Shown piece after piece: positions 59,373-64,000 of a stretch of 64,000 nt of DNA. Position numbers and translations under genes: made by a program. This DNA is from Chitinophagales bacterium (lineage in GTDB: Bacteria > Bacteroidota > Bacteroidia > Chitinophagales > Saprospiraceae). The stretch spans positions 1 through 64,000 of the forward strand of contig JAFLBP010000028.1 in NCBI GenBank assembly GCA_017303875.1, in the 5' to 3' direction. Each line of letters starts with the position of its first letter. Position 1 is the stretch's first letter. The notes beneath the pieces are model-generated. The model searched no databases. It had not been told where the DNA came from and saw only the letters and a program-made list of their open reading frames with translations.

Positions 59373-59975
59373 CTAAAATCGGAAACCGATTCTATATCCC
59401 GGGCTTAATACGTTTTTGTCGAATTCTGAAAAATATCGACTATAACTCGTTGTTAATTCACCAAAAAACCTCCATTTAATTGGATGACTCACTGAAACAC
59501 CAATTGAAAAACCCATATCCCTGTAATCCTTATATTCAAAGAAACTTTCAACCCAATTTCCATGATTATATTGATACAAAAATATTACTTTAGATCCGGT
59601 TCGATAATTCAGACCAGAAAAAAAATTTATTTTAGAATGTTTTAATTTTAAAGTATAACCTCCACATATCCTGTAATGTCTGATACTACGGCCCATTACG
59701 GTATTGGGAAAATTTCCAATATTATTAAGGTCAATTTTTTTTCCGCTAAAATCATGCGTGCCATATAATAATTCCAAATTGAACAATTTGTTGAACCTGA
59801 ATAAATAAGTTATAGTGGGAATTCTTTTATTAGTTTTTAAATTTTGAAATCTAAAAGGAACTTCATCAAAAAAGCTTCCCCCATAGTAGCCCACAGTAAC
59901 TTCGTGTCGGTGCCATTTTTGGGCATAACACACTTGTGCTGCACCCAGAATTACTAACAACAAAAAGTGTTTCAT
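59373..59975 (-). CDS. Outer-membrane beta-barrel-like protein, unknown ligand
   Basis: 200 residues from ATG 59975, signal peptide MKHFLLLVILGAAQVCYAQ. The remainder alternates polar and hydrophobic residues in strands (EVTVGYYGGSFFDEV, HYRICGGYTLKLKHSKINFF, MGFSIGVSVSHPIKWRFFGE) and ends in YRIGFRF, a BAM-type terminal Phe. It is AT-rich like the upstream M4 peptidase gene, whose stop is 1 bp before its start, so the two are translated from one message. I do not know the family; linkage to a secreted protease suggests an envelope-attached helper (inference). Confidence 0.72.
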   Translation of the reverse strand: MKHFLLLVILGAAQVCYAQKWHRHEVTVGYYGGSFFDEVPFRFQNLKTNKRIPTITYLFRFNKLFNLELLYGTHDFSGKKIDLNNIGNFPNTVMGRSIRHYRICGGYTLKLKHSKINFFSGLNYRTGSKVIFLYQYNHGNWVESFFEYKDYRDMGFSIGVSVSHPIKWRFFGELTTSYSRYFSEFDKNVLSPGYRIGFRF

Positions 59976-59976
59976 G

Positions 59977-62301
59977 TTAGTCAATTTTTATGAATCTTTT
60001 AGTGATGATTTGTTGATCGAGTTGAACTTTAACAATATACATGCCGGCAGACAGGTTTGAAATATCGATAGGCATCCTTGGGGCTGATATTGAGCTATCA
60101 CTAAATATTACTTTTCCGTCAAGTTTAAATATTTCTATTTTTTCAATAATATTTCCCTCATTAGATCGTACCAATATTTGATTTTTGGCAGGATTTGGAG
60201 ACAATATTACACCAGAACTGAATATGATTGCTGTATTTTGTGACTGCACACGATCATTGGTAGATTCATCATCCTTACATATCCAAATACCTTCCGACCC
60301 ACAATTATATAGTTCGACTTCAATAGTCGAAGTTCCTCCAAAAGAAGATGTAACTGTTATCGTTATACTCGTCGGGTAAGAAGGATAATTTGGTATTTGT
60401 GTAATCACGAGGGTTCGATTTCCAAGGCCGGTTGTATATGCTACCCAATCTGATGGGAAATTCCAAGAGAATGATGCACCGGATAGATCATATGCTGTAT
60501 ATGTTGGATAGCTCGTTTGCTCTTCAATACAGATAAATGTTCGGCCGTATACTGTCAGACAGGAACCTGAAAAAGGCGTACCGACACCTACCGCAGCCCA
60601 AGCGTTGGTAGTTTGGATTTCTTCGTTAGAGCAAGGGCCAAAAATCTGTCGTGCAGCAGCGATTGAGCCAAGCCTTGCGTCAGGATATCCTGATGCACTT
60701 CCTAAGAAATTACATAAATTACTGTAAGCTATTCGTGCAGCACTTGAAGAGCCTATTCCTTGAACAGTTACTCCATTTTGTGTCCCCCCTTGCGTCAAAA
60801 GATAAAACCATTTGTTTTGAACGCTACAATTAGTGTGTACCCCACATAAATCATTTCCAAAAGGGAATCCGCCGGGTAACGGGATACAGCCTGAAACAGG
60901 CACCCAAAATGGATCAGTCAAATAAGTTTCCGGATGGCTAAATGCGTGAGGATTTTGCAAATCCCTAATCATGGCAGCATCTTCTGCAATTGTCCAGTTG
61001 ATAGCCCCACCGCGTTGAAAATTTTCCACAAGCGTACCAAATATATCAGCAAACGATTCATTCAATGCTCCTGGCTCACCAGAACGATCAAAATTAGCCT
61101 CGTTTCTGACAATACCATGCGTAAATTCATGGCCGCATACATCAAGCGTTGCAAAATTGGTGTTACCATTAAATGAGCCGGAATTTCCAAATTCCAAGTG
61201 ATTTTTCCCTCCTGAATTGAAGAAAAATGCCCCGAACAGTCCCGAACCTGCAAAAATTCGAATCTCACTATTTGCGTTGTCCATTCCGCTTCTTCCAAAA
61301 GTAGTTTTGAAATAATCCCATGCCCGATTTACCCCCCAATGAGCAGAAGTATTGTTTGACTGATCAGCTGCCCAGACATCATCTGAGTCGAATATGTGGT
61401 CTAAACCTGACCATGGGTTAGGTATTGGGTTTAGCATCTGATCAAAGGCAACAGAACTTCCATTCCTTGTCTTGATTTTCTTACCTGCATCATCTGATTC
61501 GAGATGATGGTGCCCGTGAAATAGCCCGCCGAACCACTTAGTGTCGATGGTTTGGATTCCATCGTAAAGAGTTACTGCAGGCCCATTGCTTTCCACCATC
61601 TCAAAGGACTTAATTATACCGCCTGTATTGGCATTTACATAGACTATCTTGTGTAATTTTGGAGAGAGGGCAAGAATCTCAAATTTCCATGCCAGTTTAT
61701 AGTTCATCGTGGCCATATTGACATTAATAGGGTATGTCAAAACAAGTTCACCATTGGGGTAATAAGTTGCATTAGCATCACCCGTATCATCTTTCAACCC
61801 TTGTTCCCACGAGCTGTTCTCCCATGCGTACTGAGAGGCATCTAAAAAGGCAAGAGCAGCATTTAACGCTTGTTCTTGAGTGAAGACAGGTACTACAGTA
61901 AGATTTAATTGTTCCACGTTTTTTCCGTGTATGAGTTCCACTATACAGTCTTTGACGTGCTCAAAAAACTCTGCGTTTTCAACTTTTATGTTTTGATAAT
62001 ATTGCTGATAGCGATTATGTGTATATCCTTGATCGTCTTTGACACTTTCCACCAAATGCATAGAATCGTTCACCGATAAGCCAAGGGCTGTTTTGTGTAA
62101 TTTAAACAAATCTCCTTCGACGAGACCTACCGAAGGCTTGAAATAAAGCCAGCCCTCTGGGGCACTTTTTTCGATACGTTGTTGGATGTACTGGTTATCA
62201 GTTTTCAGGAAGGTAGGTGTGTTCTGCGCATTTACCTGTGCAATGATGATTATCAGCAGGAAAGCGGCAGAAAGTCTCATTAGATATGTGCAATTTTTCA
62301 T
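59977..62301 (-). CDS. M4 (thermolysin-like) metallopeptidase with T9SS sorting domain
   Basis: 774 residues from ATG 62301; an ATG at 62280 is a second choice, both giving a signal peptide (MRLSAAFLLIIIIAQVNAQ). The pro-region resembles FTP/PepSY domains (about 30-240). The peptidase domain has the zinc motif HEFTHGIV near 389-396 and GALNESFADIFG near 410-421, both intact, so it should be active. The M4 C-terminal part follows (RIAYSNLCNFLGSASGYPDA). Then a beta domain with Ig-like strands and a T9SS C-terminal domain (LSPNPAKNQILVRSNEG, IDISNLSAGMYIVKV). It would be secreted through T9SS and kept on the surface or released. AT-rich compared with the genes around it. Confidence 0.92.
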   Translation of the reverse strand: MKNCTYLMRLSAAFLLIIIIAQVNAQNTPTFLKTDNQYIQQRIEKSAPEGWLYFKPSVGLVEGDLFKLHKTALGLSVNDSMHLVESVKDDQGYTHNRYQQYYQNIKVENAEFFEHVKDCIVELIHGKNVEQLNLTVVPVFTQEQALNAALAFLDASQYAWENSSWEQGLKDDTGDANATYYPNGELVLTYPINVNMATMNYKLAWKFEILALSPKLHKIVYVNANTGGIIKSFEMVESNGPAVTLYDGIQTIDTKWFGGLFHGHHHLESDDAGKKIKTRNGSSVAFDQMLNPIPNPWSGLDHIFDSDDVWAADQSNNTSAHWGVNRAWDYFKTTFGRSGMDNANSEIRIFAGSGLFGAFFFNSGGKNHLEFGNSGSFNGNTNFATLDVCGHEFTHGIVRNEANFDRSGEPGALNESFADIFGTLVENFQRGGAINWTIAEDAAMIRDLQNPHAFSHPETYLTDPFWVPVSGCIPLPGGFPFGNDLCGVHTNCSVQNKWFYLLTQGGTQNGVTVQGIGSSSAARIAYSNLCNFLGSASGYPDARLGSIAAARQIFGPCSNEEIQTTNAWAAVGVGTPFSGSCLTVYGRTFICIEEQTSYPTYTAYDLSGASFSWNFPSDWVAYTTGLGNRTLVITQIPNYPSYPTSITITVTSSFGGTSTIEVELYNCGSEGIWICKDDESTNDRVQSQNTAIIFSSGVILSPNPAKNQILVRSNEGNIIEKIEIFKLDGKVIFSDSSISAPRMPIDISNLSAGMYIVKVQLDQQIITKRFIKID

Positions 62302-62406
62302 GTAACTTTTTTGAGCTGCTTTTGTTTTGCAGATTAGTTGATAAAAACCTCAAAATTCAAGTGGTTGAGGCTTCCACTGCTATGCTCGACAAACAGTTTG
62401 ACAAGT

Positions 62407-64000
62407 TTAGCGCACGATATTCAGGCGCAAGGTCTGGCTGCTGCCATTGTCCTGCACCCGCATCAGGTAGAGGCCCGCGCCGAGGCGGCTGAGGTCTACG
62501 GTATTGGTATGGAAGGCGCCGGAAGCCAGCAGGCGACCATCGGCCCCGAATACTTCATACCGCGCATCCGGGCTTTGCAGCCCTTCTATCCGGAACAGCC
62601 CCGTGCCGGGGTTGGGCATGGCTCGCAGTGTGCCCGTTGCTGACCAGGGCGACGAAGCATCCACGCCGCTCACATACACCTGCCGGCAAAACACATCCTC
62701 ACCCTCGGCATTCGACACCCGCAGGCAGACCGTATACTCCCCCGGCCCGCTGAAGTGGTGCTGCGGATGCCGCTCGATGCTGCTGTTGGCCGACCCCGAA
62801 GCAGGATCCCCGAAATCCCATTGCCAGGAAGCCGGCTCGTAGGCCGACAAATCCCGAAACCACAAGCGAAGCCCATCCAAAGTATCCGAACGCCAGCGCC
62901 AATGCGCCCACGGCACATTGTTCAGCCCCAGCGTATCGCAGGCCGAGCCATCCACCGGCCCAAGCCGATAATTCGGGAAGTTGGGAAAGCCATTCTTAAA
63001 ATGATTCAGACAATACGCCTGTATTTCCGGGCGACTGGCCAATCCTTTTTCATCGGGGTTGTGTATTACATGTACACAACTTACCCCATTGCCCGGCCAG
63101 AAATAAATCTTCCCATCCGGCGCGACCTGCATCCAGGCCAGTTGCCGCTCCGGATCCGTCAGCGGGTTGTCGGTATGCAGCAGCAGTTTGGATGCCGCCA
63201 GATCAGTTGCCTGCAGGTCGTACTGAAACAGCGAATCGCATTGCGACAAATACAGATAACGCGCATTGGGCGAAATGGCCATGCCATTGCCATTGCAGCT
63301 AAAAAAATCGCGTACCGCCCCGCCGTTGCGGTAATTGCTCAACAGCCCGCTGCAGCGGTCAAAATCAAATACCATCAGGCCCACACTATGGCCATAGCGG
63401 GCATACCTGCCGCCGTCCGGTGCCACAGCAACCTGAGTGATCAGTGCCTCTTCCGAATGTACATCGCCAATCGTCTGCGTATGCGCCAGATGTGGCCCTG
63501 TGGGGTCGAACAGGTAAATATAATAGCGGTTGCTGTCAAACTCCGGGATAATCATCCACCAGTCCCGGCCATTGGCATGTCGTATGGGTTTCAGCCCGCC
63601 GCCGCTGAGCGTATCCAGCAGCAGGGCTTCGTCCTTGGCGATAACCCGATATACCCCGTCCGGGTCTTTGTTTATTTTGGCATACGCAAAACGCAGGGTA
63701 CCGGCGTAATATACCGGCTGATACTGATAACGTACACCCAGATAAAACAGATAATAATTTACCGTATCGGCAGGGTCAGGTAGAAAAGCGGCATTATCAG
63801 GTATCGGATAACCAAGCAGGTTGGTGCAAAACTCCTTGGAGGCATAACCCTCATTGAGCATTTCGCCCCCATCTACCAACTGCCAGGGGCCTTCCATGAT
63901 GTCGCAATTGTTGCTGAAAAAACGGGGTTCGCCGCCTTCAGTACTGATAACGGCATTGGTAATATCAAATCCTAAGCCCAGATTTTTATAGCTATACTCC
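62407..64000 (-). CDS. T9SS-exported protein with PKD domain, cut by the window end
   Basis: The frame is open to 64000, so the start is outside the window; at least 530 residues are visible (reading ...YSYKNLGLGFDITNAV before an internal Met at 63897). The visible N-terminal part has strands with WD-like or gliding-motility-protein-like features (WWMIIPEFDSNRYYIYLFD, VAVAPDGGRYARYGH, AISPNARYLYLSQCDSLFQYD, QVAPDGKIYFWPGNG), suggesting a beta-propeller. A PKD domain follows (WQWDFGDPASGS, GPGEYTVCLRVSNAEG) and the T9SS C-terminal domain (AMPNPGTGLFRIEG, LSRLGAGLYLMRV). It is expected to be surface-exposed. The biological role is unknown. Confidence 0.8.
   Translation of the reverse strand, partial: EYSYKNLGLGFDITNAVISTEGGEPRFFSNNCDIMEGPWQLVDGGEMLNEGYASKEFCTNLLGYPIPDNAAFLPDPADTVNYYLFYLGVRYQYQPVYYAGTLRFAYAKINKDPDGVYRVIAKDEALLLDTLSGGGLKPIRHANGRDWWMIIPEFDSNRYYIYLFDPTGPHLAHTQTIGDVHSEEALITQVAVAPDGGRYARYGHSVGLMVFDFDRCSGLLSNYRNGGAVRDFFSCNGNGMAISPNARYLYLSQCDSLFQYDLQATDLAASKLLLHTDNPLTDPERQLAWMQVAPDGKIYFWPGNGVSCVHVIHNPDEKGLASRPEIQAYCLNHFKNGFPNFPNYRLGPVDGSACDTLGLNNVPWAHWRWRSDTLDGLRLWFRDLSAYEPASWQWDFGDPASGSANSSIERHPQHHFSGPGEYTVCLRVSNAEGEDVFCRQVYVSGVDASSPWSATGTLRAMPNPGTGLFRIEGLQSPDARYEVFGADGRLLASGAFHTNTVDLSRLGAGLYLMRVQDNGSSQTLRLNIVR

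Overview
The window looks like the chromosome of a Bacteroidota bacterium, most likely in or near the Saprospiraceae. The evidence is: C-terminal type IX secretion (T9SS) sorting domains on several secreted proteins; a PorZ-like T9SS protein; a Bacteroidota-style RHS protein; a DUF5103 protein; a FadL/PorV-like barrel; an OstA-like LPS-transport protein; and promoter boxes of the Bacteroidota type (TAnnTTTG). No tRNA, rRNA, CRISPR array, prophage or classical insertion sequence was seen. About 43 protein genes are supported. Most other long open frames are antisense shadows of GC-rich genes.

1-9.9 kb, minus strand: a polymorphic-toxin locus. A 2191-residue RHS protein ends in a variable toxin tip and is followed by a row of small immunity-like genes (114 aa, 151 aa, a SUKH/SMI1-KNR4 protein, a DUF5958 protein, a small membrane protein). 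Inside the row lies a displaced second tip. It carries a roughly 224-bp near-copy of the RHS pre-toxin segment, then an HNH-like toxin domain in the same frame, broken by one TAG codon. Short shared sequences lie at several of the module borders.

9.9-24.7 kb: a T9SS-exported pappalysin-like protein whose zinc site is destroyed; an outer-membrane barrel; a two-gene unit of HDAC-type deacetylase and PatZ-like acetyltransferase; a desaturase/HAD phosphatase pair; then a minus-strand run of an SBF transporter, a subtilisin without a visible signal peptide, an AI-2E transporter and a TonB-dependent receptor.

24.7-41.8 kb: SPOR-like and PEGA-like proteins, an unrecognised 747-aa secreted protein, DUF5103, a giant soluble-adenylyl-cyclase-like ATPase/TPR protein, an SDR, an SGNH hydrolase ending inside a large inverted repeat, an M48 lipoprotein next to an OstA/LptA-like protein, a DUF2200 protein, an XRE-pentapeptide regulator, and a REP-associated transposase (RAYT) that carries a REP-like palindrome and its tandem expansion in its own frame.

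41.9-64 kb: ligA, proS, a Trp/Asn-rich secreted protein divergent from proS, a FadL-like barrel plus an isolated BatB-type VWA protein, a cyclase-family hydrolase, a sugar MFS transporter, a 578-bp repeat island, a mevalonate-pathway pair (type 2 IPP isomerase and class II HMG-CoA reductase), PorZ, an NAD(P)H oxidoreductase, a barrel with an M4 metallopeptidase, and a T9SS/PKD protein cut by the window end. Dispersed palindromic elements sit in many intergenic gaps, often between convergent genes.
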